Shown here in pieces: positions 51,690 to 60,390 of a stretch of DNA of 64,000 nt. The position numbers and the translations under genes are program-made. Source of the DNA: JALHFZ01 sp963674625 (GTDB lineage: Bacteria > Synergistota > Synergistia > Synergistales > Aminobacteriaceae); the NCBI GenBank assembly GCA_963674625.2, contig CAXXXO010000003.1, forward strand, positions 434,001-498,000. Reading direction: 5' to 3'. Within the stretch, counting starts at the first letter, position 1. Each line of letters begins with the position of its first letter. The notes beneath the pieces were generated by a model. That model searched no databases. It had not been told where the DNA came from and was given only the letters and a program-made list of their open reading frames with translations.

Positions 51690-52952
51690 TTAATCCCCTC
51701 TGCTACCAACAAGCGCCTCTCTGAAATTCTTCAATACACCCAGAGCCTTTCCAATGCTTAACCATGCTGCCGGGCAAATCAACTTTGCACCTGGTAGTCC
51801 GCTACTCTTGAGGATTTCTCTGACTCGGTCCGCATAGGCTTTTCCAGCCCAAACAAAGACTAGGTTGTAACGATCCAGCTGTTTATCCTTCCACTGCCTC
51901 TCGAGGATCTCTTGTCGTATGACTTTATCCTTATCGGACTTGGCGGAGAATGCCACGTTGTAATCAGCAATCTCCTCGTCCGGTTCGAGCAATCCATATT
52001 TCGCCGATAAGATAAGCCATCTTGGTTCATTTCCTTTTCTATCCTTAAGGTCCAGGAAGCATCGTAGGGCCTGCTTGAACATTCCACCCCGATAGGCCAC
52101 TCTTGCCGGATAGGCTTTAGTGTCTGCCGGGTGTTCATTCCAAATCTTTGCCCTTGAACAAGCTACGATATTCAGCAATCGGTTTTCCTCAAAGGCAAGG
52201 CGGTAATCTTCAACATCTCGAGCGTCAAACATGGATATATACACCTTCTTTCCATATTTGATCCGTGTTTTTTCTATTGCCCCTACGAGCAAATCCTTAT
52301 CTGCCTCACTCATCGAAGGGGATTTCAGGTGTTGGACAAGCCAAAGGCCACTCCTGGCAATCTTCTTGACCGGAGATTTTAAGCCCAGCCAGTTTGTGGA
52401 AGGGGTGCAATTTGGACAGCTTGCAAGGGTGCCGATCAACTTGCTTTCAAGCCCTTCCGTTCCCATGCGTTTCTGTTGCCCTTCCACTTCGATGAAGCGG
52501 AACGTAAAGTTTTTCCTCAGGATAGCCGTGATATCTTCCTCGATCTCCTTTTCTTTGTCTATGTTCCTTCTGTGGCCAAAGAGCTGTTTCTTCTCATGGC
52601 TCGTGAAGTCAATTTCCCAGACTTCTAGATAAGGATCATGCGCACGATTCAACAGGGCGCGTCCGATATTCTTCCGGAAGATGCTCCGGTCGCTGGGTTT
52701 CGCGCTATTTGCGTTAAAATTCATCAGATTGGAGTTGATCAGGAAGTGACTTGCTATTCTTTGTCGGAAGTTGCCGTCCCGATGGGTTCCTACTCGTACG
52801 ATACGTTGCAGCTTGCTGCCGTGACCCAAAAATTCTCCTTCTTCATAAAAGAAGTAGATGCCGTTGTCGGGCATAGGTGTGTTTTCGAAGGAATACCGGA
52901 TCAGTGGCAATGGTTCTAGAACATTATGGAGCCATTCGCACAATGACGACAT
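51690..52952 (-). CDS. GIY-YIG-like nuclease fused to a DUF6884-like domain
   Basis: 420 residues. The N-terminal part has GIYFFYEEGE ... RIVRVGTHRDGNFRQRIASH, a GIY-YIG-type layout, with LSKLIGTLASCPNC-like middle (about 165-185: ESKLIGTLASCPNCTPSTNW). The C-terminal 170 residues (IVACSRAKIW, YRGGMFKQALRCF, WLILSAKYGLLEPDEEIADY, VFVWAGKAYADRVREIL) match DUF6884. Such fusions occur near defence genes; DNA modification or cleavage is an inference. Lies 163 bp from the SEFIR gene, same strand, probably the same acquired block. Confidence 0.6.
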   Translation of the reverse strand: MSSLCEWLHNVLEPLPLIRYSFENTPMPDNGIYFFYEEGEFLGHGSKLQRIVRVGTHRDGNFRQRIASHFLINSNLMNFNANSAKPSDRSIFRKNIGRALLNRAHDPYLEVWEIDFTSHEKKQLFGHRRNIDKEKEIEEDITAILRKNFTFRFIEVEGQQKRMGTEGLESKLIGTLASCPNCTPSTNWLGLKSPVKKIARSGLWLVQHLKSPSMSEADKDLLVGAIEKTRIKYGKKVYISMFDARDVEDYRLAFEENRLLNIVACSRAKIWNEHPADTKAYPARVAYRGGMFKQALRCFLDLKDRKGNEPRWLILSAKYGLLEPDEEIADYNVAFSAKSDKDKVIRQEILERQWKDKQLDRYNLVFVWAGKAYADRVREILKSSGLPGAKLICPAAWLSIGKALGVLKNFREALVGSRGD

Positions 52953-53091
52953 GCGTTCTCACCCCTCCATGCTCTTGCCGTGACCTATGCTCTTCGTTCC
53001 AAATAATGCAAAGCCCTATCGCGGTTCTGGTCCACTTGTTGACTTCAATGGCGACGCGAGTCTTGAGGGCAGGTTCATATTTTTTCCTCAT
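52925..53091 (-). pseudogene. Possible IS3-type transposase (orfA) remnant
   Basis: The frame begins MRKKYEPALKTRVAIEVNKW, like the opening of IS3 orfA proteins, but soon loses resemblance. It partly overlaps the start of the DUF6884 gene. The rest of the gap 53092-53551 shows no gene. Confidence 0.25.
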
Positions 53092-53551
53092 GGATGAATT
53101 TCAGTTCCTTTTCTTCCATCCTTCAAGACTTATTGTCCCGCTTATTTATCTGTTAACTTGACGTCCAATTTCTGGGACCCATTCCGCCCGGCACTCTGCC
53201 ACAGACGGGATGATGGAGAGAGCATAAACCGCGAAAAAAAGAGTACGAAGTGTAATACTTATACGTTTTCATGTCCTTTCTCCCTGCTCCGTAAAGCGAG
53301 AACCGTCTCAAATTTCCTGAACCTGTGAAACCCCATCGGCGCAGTCTATTGAAAAGCCCGCAAGCCCGCTGTCATGATGAAGCAGCTGTCGGGCCGCTTT
53401 ATCTATTCATAGTCCTGCGCCCTCAGTCAGTTTTCCAGAAACTGAAGTTGCCCGGGGGTGTGGAAATAATACTCGCCCTTCATTCAATATCGTTACCCCG
53501 CACTTGAATTTCTCCGTAAAGGAATCAGGTACGTCCCTTTCCGTTTTCCCC

Positions 53552-53986
53552 TTAATCGATGATCTTATATTCCGGTATGACTTCAACGTTGTTCTTTATC
53601 ATCTGCCAGACGGGACATACCGATTGCTCAGCGAGCTGAATCACTTTTTGAAGATCTGTTTCTTTTGTGTCCTTGGATTTCAGGATAAATTCGATAAAAA
53701 TTTTTTCAAATTTTATCGGAGGTTTTTCACTCCTGATGCCCTTGGCCTTGACTTCGAATCCGGATATAGTCTTCCCCATTTTTCTTAAGAGACCCAAAAC
53801 GGCTGTCGCGCTGCAGCCGGCAAAACTCAGAAGAAACAGTTCAAGCCCCCTAAGCCCCATCCCGTCCCCAAGCGGCGGTACATAATCAATAGTGATCGGA
53901 TGTTCAGGATTGGCGAGTGAAACACCGGTAAACCGAACTTTTTCGTTGATCAGCCGAACGGTCACTTCTTCCTGCAGATCAGACAT
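53552..53986 (-). CDS. OsmC family protein
   Basis: 144 residues with the OsmC pattern: LGDGMGLRGLELFLLSFAGC (first conserved Cys) and AEQSVCPVWQMIKNNVEV (second Cys). These proteins reduce organic or other hydroperoxides through the Cys pair. Stands alone; ATG after GGAGCG. Length is typical. Confidence 0.88.
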   Translation of the reverse strand: MSDLQEEVTVRLINEKVRFTGVSLANPEHPITIDYVPPLGDGMGLRGLELFLLSFAGCSATAVLGLLRKMGKTISGFEVKAKGIRSEKPPIKFEKIFIEFILKSKDTKETDLQKVIQLAEQSVCPVWQMIKNNVEVIPEYKIID

Positions 53987-54125
53987 TGTATCGCTCCTTT
54001 GTTCTGTCAGGTTAGTTTTAGAATGGCATGAGGCCGCTCCGAAACTTTACTGCCTGTCTTTTCCGAATTCCGTTTCGGACACTATCCGGGCATTATCGGT
54101 CCAAGGGACCGCGGAATTTATTTGT

Positions 54126-54371
54126 TCAATGCTTCAACGACACGATAATCATCCGGTTCGCCCGCTGCATTTTCAGTGAGTCGAAGCCCAATTTCGAATA
54201 AAAGCCGTCTTCGCTTGGTATCAGTCGGGCTGAGACGTCCTTTTTCCCATTCAGCCTGCCGGGAACCTCTTCGACGTCGAATCCCTGCCCGCGGCAAAAG
54301 TACAGATCCACATCCGCCAGCGGGTTAATCTCCAAATAGTTCCTGATCCTCGATCCGTAGAAGCCCACCAC
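54126..54371 (-). CDS. Small hypothetical, possibly a truncated acetyltransferase
   Basis: 81 residues from GTG at 54371. The C-terminus (SEDGFYSKLGFDSLKMQR) looks like the end of a GNAT acetyltransferase, but the acetyl-CoA-binding region is absent. Upstream codons include stops, and it begins just after the VOC gene ends. Probably a remnant; weak support. Confidence 0.3.
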   Translation of the reverse strand: MVGFYGSRIRNYLEINPLADVDLYFCRGQGFDVEEVPGRLNGKKDVSARLIPSEDGFYSKLGFDSLKMQRANRMIIVSLKH

Positions 54372-54416
54372 GAGGAGATGGAAGATATCTTCTTCGGAGG
54401 TTGTTACGCCTGCTCA

Positions 54417-54821
54417 TCAACTTGGGCCTACCCAGAATTGCGGGTTGCAGGCAACCTCCCACAGATGACCGTCAGGGTCTTTGAAATATCCGCTGTAGCC
54501 GCCCCAAAAGACTTTTTCCGGCTTTTTCACCACACTTGCGCCGCCACGAACAGCCTGGGCCATGACTTCATCCACTTCCGCCTCCGTCTGCACATTGTGA
54601 GCCAGGGTAAAGGACTCAAATCCGCTGCCTTCCTGTGGGACTTTTGCATCCTCCGCCAATGCATCCCGGCCGAACAAGCCCAGCCAGGTGCCGTTGAGGG
54701 TGAAAAAAGCGACTTCCGCCGATGATTCCATGCGAGGAAACCCGAGCCCCTCCTCGTAGAATTTCACCGCTTTTTCAAGATCCTGAACACCGAGAGTAAT
54801 CATGCTGATTCTTGGTTTCAT
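54417..54821 (-). CDS. VOC family (glyoxalase/bleomycin-resistance-like) protein
   Basis: 134 residues from ATG after AAGGAGGAAAGAAAAAT. RISMITLGVQDLEKAVKFYE and GYFKDPDGHLWEVACNPQFW are the two halves of a VOC fold; the acidic metal ligand in LWEVA is present. Enzyme substrate unknown. Confidence 0.85.
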   Translation of the reverse strand: MKPRISMITLGVQDLEKAVKFYEEGLGFPRMESSAEVAFFTLNGTWLGLFGRDALAEDAKVPQEGSGFESFTLAHNVQTEAEVDEVMAQAVRGGASVVKKPEKVFWGGYSGYFKDPDGHLWEVACNPQFWVGPS

Positions 54822-54830
54822 ATTTTTCTT

Positions 54831-55272
54831 TCCTCCTTGAGACAAAACGGACACTTTTAGCCGCCATGAAGCCAGCCGTCTCAAGTACCAGGATTGGCGC
54901 AGCGTTGAGAGCCGAAGTCATGTCTAATAGGCTCTTGAGCCCCAGGTTCCGAAAATCTTATGCTAGAACTGAATCCGCCCCCTTGATGGCGAAGTCGTTG
55001 CCCCGGTATGTGCGAGTCGATCCTGTATGACTATAATTTTGCCCCAAAAATTGGAGAAAAATCCAATGAATTTTTGTCTTGACAGTGGAAACCACTTTTC
55101 AAAAAAATTTGATTACAATGCACTTGAATCGTATCATAGGTTCGGAAACGCAATCAGCCTATTTTCCGTAAATGCAAAGTCTCCTGAGGCAAGCAACCCG
55201 GAAGGGAACATGAAACAGTACCATTTTCAGGAGCCAGGCGTTACAAAAATTTTAGATGAATAGAGAAAATAA
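54831..55272. repeat. 442-bp direct duplication, left copy
   Basis: Nearly identical to 56268-56708 in its first 190 bp and somewhat more diverged after. The right copy ends exactly at the corA start codon; here the similarity stops at the same point and no corA follows. It contains no convincing gene. Confidence 0.85.
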
Positions 55273-55361
55273 ATAGTCGGGAGGACACCTTAAGAATACT
55301 CAGGAAATCTGCGTCTGACCTATTCGGAAAGTGTCCGCAAAATTCTGCAGGAGGTGCCGGC

Positions 55362-55556
55362 ATGTCAGGAACAGAAAGAAAAAACCTCAGGCCGGGAATT
55401 AAAGTGATGGTCGTACAGAAAGAGGACCAGAGAACCGGAAAACTCACGGAGGGCGTAGTACGGGACATACTGACCAAAAGCCCGCACCATCCTCACGGCA
55501 TTAAGGTCCGTCTTGAAAGCGGAATCGTGGGACGGGTGAAAGAGATCGCAGAATAA
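55362..55556 (+). CDS. ywbE: YwbE family protein
   Basis: 64 residues: RPGIKVMVVQKEDQRTGKLT, EGVVRDILTKSPHHPHGIKV and a GIVGRVKEI end, which is the whole YwbE/DUF2196 family signature. Small beta-barrel protein, function unknown. ATG after GGAGGTG. The hairpin at 55615-55647 follows. Confidence 0.85.
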   Translation: MSGTERKNLRPGIKVMVVQKEDQRTGKLTEGVVRDILTKSPHHPHGIKVRLESGIVGRVKEIAE

Positions 55557-55614
55557 AGGTTCAAAGATCTTAGGTGCAATGCTGTTGATTCACTTTACGC
55601 GCCTAAGACAGAAA

Positions 55615-55650
55615 CGCCCGCCTTCCCAGGCTGCAGGAAGGCGGGCGAAT
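55615..55650 (+). terminator. Terminator after ywbE
   Basis: 12-bp perfect stem (55615-55626 with 55636-55647), 9-nt loop, then a T-containing tail (AATGCTTCTTT). Confidence 0.6.
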
Positions 55651-55696
55651 GCTTCTTTAACATTCAAGCCAAGTTGTGCCTATCTGAGGACACCCT

Positions 55697-56224
55697 TCAG
55701 CGCAGCTCTCTCATCGTGTGAAAGATAATTTCAGGCCAGAGCTTCGCCACGTGCTTCAGCTGCCATTCCCCACCGGGCAGGAAACCCCGTGAACCCGGGC
55801 GACCTTCTGCAGAATGCCTTCCCTTGTACACAGGGCTGCCACCGATTCTTCTTTTCTGCTCTTCACTATATGGCAAGCCACTGCTGCGCTTCCTGCACCT
55901 GTCGGGCGCCAGTTCCCGGCACCACTGCCTGAGTGATTCCCTCTTGGGGTATCCCAAGGCTCTGGAAGTTCTGGAGCAACTGAACCCGTGGTCGAGGTAA
56001 TGACGTACTGCTGCATGCTTCTGCTCCTCAGAGAACTTCGGTGCTCTTATGTACCTGTCGCGGTTTACCCCGGTTTCCTGCTCCTCAAGATACAGCTTAT
56101 ACCAGGACCACAGCGTGTGCCGGCCGGGATAGCCGAGTTCACGGATGGCGTCGGCGGTACTTTTTCCGTATTTGATTTAAAGCTCAACGGCTTTTATATT
56201 TTTCTCACTCGGGTACAGGAGCAT
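55697..56224 (-). pseudogene. Decayed IS3-family transposase orfA
   Basis: From ATG at 56224 the frame reads LLYPSEKNIKAVEL, an in-frame TAA at 56177-56179, then IKYGKSTADAIRELGYPGRH and later AAVRHYLDHGFSCSRTSRAL with GYPKRESLRQWCRE: two IS3-type helix-turn-helix units. A further shift is needed to continue as VAALCTREG. Stop and frameshift make it non-functional. Confidence 0.75.
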
Positions 56225-56267
56225 TCTCCCGTCTCATTTCGAGGCCAAGATTTTGTCGGCATGCCCT

Positions 56268-56708
56268 TTCCTCAATGAGACAAAGGACACTTTTAGCCGC
56301 CATGAAGCCAGCCGTCTCAAGTACCAGGATTGGCGCAGCGTTGAGAGCCGAAGTCATGTCTAATAGGCTCTTGAGCCCCAGGTTCCGAAATTCTTATGCT
56401 ACAACTGAATCCGCCCCCTTGATGGCGAAGTCGTTGCCCCGGTATGTGCGGACCGATCCAGTATGAATATAGTGTTACCCGAAAAATTGGAGAAAAAACC
56501 AATGAATGTTTTTCTTGACTGTGGGATCCACTTTCCCCAAAAATTTGATTACAATGCACTTGAAACGTATCATAGACTCGGAAACACAATCAGCCGCTTT
56601 GTCGCAGATACAAAGTCTCCTGAGGCAAGCGTCCCGAAGGGAACACGAAACAGTACCACTTTCGGCAGTCAGCCGTAACAAAAAATTCGAGATGAATAGA
56701 GAAAATAA
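56268..56708. repeat. 442-bp direct duplication, right copy (corA leader)
   Basis: Matches 54831-55272 and runs up to the corA start codon. Any corA promoter or leader control must lie in it. I could not match it to the M-box magnesium riboswitch. Confidence 0.85.
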
Positions 56709-57793
56709 TGTCAAACTCAAAAGGAAATAAGCGAAGCAAACACGTTGGATATGGCGTCAAGGCGGGTATGTCACCCGGCACTATGATTTTTATTGGAGAA
56801 CAGCAAGTAGACAAAGCTCGTATCGATATCATTCAGTATGATACAGCGATGCTGGAAGAAATGATCGATGTTTCCCCGGAACAATGCCGGGATTGTTCAA
56901 AGGCCCCCGGCGTGACCTGGATCAATGTCAATGGCATCCATAATATCGGCCTGATAGAGTCACTGGGGAAATACTTCGACCTGCATCCACTGACGCTGGA
57001 AGATATCGTCAACACCACCCAACGGCCGAAAGTTGAAGAATTCCCGAGCTATGTATATGCCGTTCTGAAAATGATGTCCTTTGATGAAGCGGCGAAGCGG
57101 GTCGAGATTGAACATGTCAGCCTGATCCTTGGGAAAAATTATGTAATTTCCTTCCAGGAGCATGAAGGAGATGTTTTTGACTATGTACGTGAACGCATCA
57201 GGAAGGCCAAAGGTCGTATCCGTTCATTGAAAGCGGATTATCTGGCATACGCTCTCATGGACGCGGCTGTAGACCATTATTTTCTGGCCATTGAGCGTAT
57301 CGGGGATCGAATCGAGGACATGGACGACCATATCCTGGCTCACCCTAAACCGGAAGATATTCAGGAAGTACATCAGATGAAACGCGAAATTCTGAGCTTC
57401 CGCAAGGCTGTCTGGCCGCTGCGCGAAGAGGTCGGCGCACTGGAAAAGAGTGAAACCAGTCTGATCCGGCCGGAAACCAAGGTCTTTTTACGTGATTTAT
57501 ACGACCACATAATCCAGATCATCGACGTGGTGGAAACTTTTCGGGATATTCTGGGCGGCATTCATGATACCTATTTATCCAGCGTCAGCAACCGCATGAA
57601 CGAAATTATGAAGGTGCTCACCATAATTTCAACGATCTTCATCCCCATAACTTTTATCGCCGGCGTATACGGAATGAACTTTAAAAACATACCGGAGCTG
57701 AGATGGCCATTCGGCTACTATCTGATCTGGTGCATCATGATTATAATCGCCATCAGCCTGATTTTATTTTTCAAACGAAGGAAATGGTTTTAA
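56708..57793 (+). CDS. corA: CorA magnesium/cobalt transporter
   Basis: 361 residues: a cytoplasmic N-terminal domain, a long helix, and two C-terminal membrane helices with the YGMNF signature between them (FIAGVYGMNFKNIPELRWPF). Forms a homopentameric Mg2+ channel. No strong ribosome site before the ATG. Codon usage is less G+C-rich than the host genes. Followed by an IS5 remnant. Confidence 0.95.
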   Translation: MSNSKGNKRSKHVGYGVKAGMSPGTMIFIGEQQVDKARIDIIQYDTAMLEEMIDVSPEQCRDCSKAPGVTWINVNGIHNIGLIESLGKYFDLHPLTLEDIVNTTQRPKVEEFPSYVYAVLKMMSFDEAAKRVEIEHVSLILGKNYVISFQEHEGDVFDYVRERIRKAKGRIRSLKADYLAYALMDAAVDHYFLAIERIGDRIEDMDDHILAHPKPEDIQEVHQMKREILSFRKAVWPLREEVGALEKSETSLIRPETKVFLRDLYDHIIQIIDVVETFRDILGGIHDTYLSSVSNRMNEIMKVLTIISTIFIPITFIAGVYGMNFKNIPELRWPFGYYLIWCIMIIIAISLILFFKRRKWF

Positions 57794-57799
57794 AATGCG

Positions 57800-58113
57800 G
57801 GGTCAGAACACAGCATACAGCCGTCATGCACGAGGAATGCTGATTGTCCCGGCAGCAGGATAGAAGGCTTGGACTGTACAAAACAGAGGTTCACAAGCGC
57901 ACAAGTTGTGTAGAACCGGTTGGCGTTCTTTTACAGTCCGCAATACCGTACTTTGACAAAAGCGAAGATGTTCTTCAGGATTCCGAAAGCGTGCTCAACA
58001 CGGAAACGGAAGCGGGAGAACCTCTTGTTTCCGAGCCGATTTTCCTCCGCTCCCGGCTGCTGCCAGCGCATCTGCCAAGCACATCGCTGAGGAGCTCGGC
58101 GGCTCGGACGCAT
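57800..58113 (-). pseudogene. IS5-family transposase C-terminal fragment
   Basis: RFRFRVEHAFGILKNIFAFV and KVRYCGL, then an in-frame TAA (57931-57933), then KNANRFYTTCALVNLCF: the conserved end of IS5 transposases around the catalytic Glu (RVEH). The N-terminal two thirds are absent, so it is dead. Confidence 0.7.
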
Positions 58114-58126
58114 GATCAGGAAATAT

Positions 58127-58160
58127 GAAAAGAGGCCGGGGATTTCCCCGTCCTCTTTTT
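58127..58160. terminator. Bidirectional terminator between corA side and the ABC exporter
   Basis: AAAAGAGG-C-CGGGGA and TCCCCG-T-CCTCTTTT form a 12-13 bp stem; T tracts follow on both strands. It ends the RiPP operon, 38 bp beyond the exporter stop. Confidence 0.75.
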
Positions 58161-58197
58161 CAAAACATGGTTTCTGAGGCTCCCTCGGGGAGGCTGT

Positions 58198-60390
58198 TTA
58201 TCCATCTCCGGACTCAAGTTGGCTTCTTACAAGGGTGCAATAGGCTCCGCCTGCAGACAGCAGTTCGACATGCGTTCCCGTTTCTACAACTTTTCCGTCA
58301 TCAAGAACGACGATAAGGTCTGCATTTTTCACTGTACTCAGCCTGTGAGCTGCTATAACAACGGTTTTCCCCTCAAAAAAACTCCGGAGATTTCTCATGA
58401 TAGCGGACTCGTTTCCGGCATCGAGGGAATTTGTCGCCTCGTCAAAAAATAAAAACTGAGGATTTTTATACATGGCCCTCGCTATAAGAATTCGCTGTTT
58501 TTGCCCCTGGCTCAGCCCGTACCCTTCGAGGCCGATCAACGTTTCATATTTCAGCGGAAGAGATTCGATGAATTCCTCAATATTGGCCATTCGCGCGGCC
58601 TCCCGCAATGTGACAGGGTCGGGTTCATCTCCGGAAAGGGCGATATTTTTAGCTATCGTGTCGGGGAAAATATAGCCGTCCTGCATCACCGTTCCGCAGC
58701 ACCGCCTCCAATCTTCAAGGGATACTGAGGCCAGCGGTACAGGACCAAGGGAGATTTTACCCTCGGAAGGCCGGTAAATGCTGAGAAGTATTTTTAAAAG
58801 CGTCGTTTTCCCGCTTCCGCTTGCCCCGACGACAGCAGTGGTCGTACCGCTCCGGAGAACCACAGACACAGAGTCGAGCGCTTTTTTCGATTTTTCTCCG
58901 CCGTACCGGAAGGAAACCTTTTCAAGAATTATATCGGCTGAAGAGGGAATCCTTTCTTTTCTGTCTGAAGCCGAGCTTTCATCGTCCTCAAGAGATTGGA
59001 CGGATTGAATTCGCTCGAAGCTGATAGCCGCATCCTGAGCTTCGCAGAAATATTGGAAGAGATGATCTACAGGTCCGCTCAGCTGCCCGAGGATAAACTG
59101 GATCGCGAGCATGGTCCCGAGAGTTATTTCACCGTCAATGACAAACCGTGCAGCCATGTAGGAAATGAGGATATACTGCGCCTCCCGAATCAGTGAACAT
59201 CCGAGACTCTGACTTTGGGCAATTAACAGACCTCTGCGTTTAATTTCAGCTAGTTTTTCCTGCACAGAGGCCCATGCAGATATTTTCTTTCCCTCGCACT
59301 GGTTGAGGCGGATTTCCTGCATTCCCATCACGAACTGTATCACTGTTTCCTGGCTTTTGCCCATCCACTGGAATTTTTGATAATCGTTCCTTCTTCTTGC
59401 GGAAAGGAAAAAGCGTATCCAGAGGATGTACAGGAAAGTTCCCGCCAGAAATATGGAGAAAATAACCCTGTTGTAGACAAACAGAATAATCCCGAAAACG
59501 GCGATATTCAGCGCCGCCATCAGGATACTGAGAACCGAATGAGTCATGAAGGACTCAACCCGGTTGTGGTCCTGAAGACGCTGCAGGATATCTCCCAATC
59601 TTTTTGTATCAAAATACCTGAGGGGAAGTTTCGCGAGCTTCTGGAGAAAATTCCGCACAAGCTGGATATTTACCGGTGTACTGACAAAAAAGAGAGCCCA
59701 TTCCCGAAAGAAATAAGCACATGATCTTACTGAAATCAACAGGGCCTGTCCTAGAAAGACGGCTTTGAGGACGGTGATGTCCTTTGCTCCGATCCCCCTG
59801 TCGACTATAATCCGGGCCAGGAAAGGGAGCGCCATCTGAATGGCGCTCGTCAGGAGCATTGCCAGCACTATTGAGGCTAGGAGCCCACAATAAGGTCTCA
59901 GGAGGGGAATCAGGGAAAGTAAATTTTTCTCCTTCTCTTTTTCCGGCTCTCGGTGAGAATGGAAACCATCTGTCGGTTCAAAGAAAAGGATAAATCCATC
60001 ATTCTCTCGTTCCGACCACTTCGAGCGGAATTCGCTGCTGTCCATGATTGCTTCTCCGCTTGCAGGATCCATGATGTGCATTTTTCCCTTCTCCGTTTTC
60101 CAGAGAACGACAAAATGATTTCGGTTCCAATGCACTATGCAGGGAAGGAGAGTTTCTTCTTCCAGACAGCTGTAGGAAACAAGAAGGCAACTTCCCTTAA
60201 GCCCGATCGCTTCTCCGGCCCTGCATAAGTCGCCGAAGGAAGTGCCGTCCCGGCTGGCTCCGCTCTTCTCCCGCAGATAGGGCAATGAAAAGGATCTCCC
60301 GTAATGCCTGCAGATCATCTGCAGGCAGGCAGGACCGCAGTCCATCATGTCCCGCTGCCTGCAAAACGGAAATTTTCCTCTAAAAATCAT
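58198..60390 (-). CDS. C39 peptidase-ABC exporter for the Cys-rich peptide
   Basis: About 730 residues. N-terminal C39 peptidase domain (about 1-130): Q-x-x-x-x-x-C in CRQRDMMDCGPACLQ, the catalytic His in CIVHWNRNHFVVLW and Asp in MHIMDPASG. Six membrane helices follow, then an ATPase with Walker A VVGASGSGKTT, signature LSQGQKQR and FFDEATNSLD. It should cut after the leader Gly-Gly of the precursor and export the core. ATG at 60390; a TTG at 60399 is also possible. Overlaps the end of the maturase gene. Confidence 0.9.
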   Translation of the reverse strand: MIFRGKFPFCRQRDMMDCGPACLQMICRHYGRSFSLPYLREKSGASRDGTSFGDLCRAGEAIGLKGSCLLVSYSCLEEETLLPCIVHWNRNHFVVLWKTEKGKMHIMDPASGEAIMDSSEFRSKWSERENDGFILFFEPTDGFHSHREPEKEKEKNLLSLIPLLRPYCGLLASIVLAMLLTSAIQMALPFLARIIVDRGIGAKDITVLKAVFLGQALLISVRSCAYFFREWALFFVSTPVNIQLVRNFLQKLAKLPLRYFDTKRLGDILQRLQDHNRVESFMTHSVLSILMAALNIAVFGIILFVYNRVIFSIFLAGTFLYILWIRFFLSARRRNDYQKFQWMGKSQETVIQFVMGMQEIRLNQCEGKKISAWASVQEKLAEIKRRGLLIAQSQSLGCSLIREAQYILISYMAARFVIDGEITLGTMLAIQFILGQLSGPVDHLFQYFCEAQDAAISFERIQSVQSLEDDESSASDRKERIPSSADIILEKVSFRYGGEKSKKALDSVSVVLRSGTTTAVVGASGSGKTTLLKILLSIYRPSEGKISLGPVPLASVSLEDWRRCCGTVMQDGYIFPDTIAKNIALSGDEPDPVTLREAARMANIEEFIESLPLKYETLIGLEGYGLSQGQKQRILIARAMYKNPQFLFFDEATNSLDAGNESAIMRNLRSFFEGKTVVIAAHRLSTVKNADLIVVLDDGKVVETGTHVELLSAGGAYCTLVRSQLESGDG

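Noticed and set aside
52877..53161. 94-residue plus-strand frame in the gap before the OsmC gene
   Set aside because: Mostly antisense to the start of the DUF6884 gene and a possible IS3 remnant; no ribosome site.
56268..56708. M-box magnesium riboswitch before corA
   Set aside because: I could not place the conserved M-box segments in either copy of the leader; only the position suggests it.
57844..58128. 94-residue plus-strand frame after corA
   Set aside because: It is the antisense of the IS5 transposase fragment.
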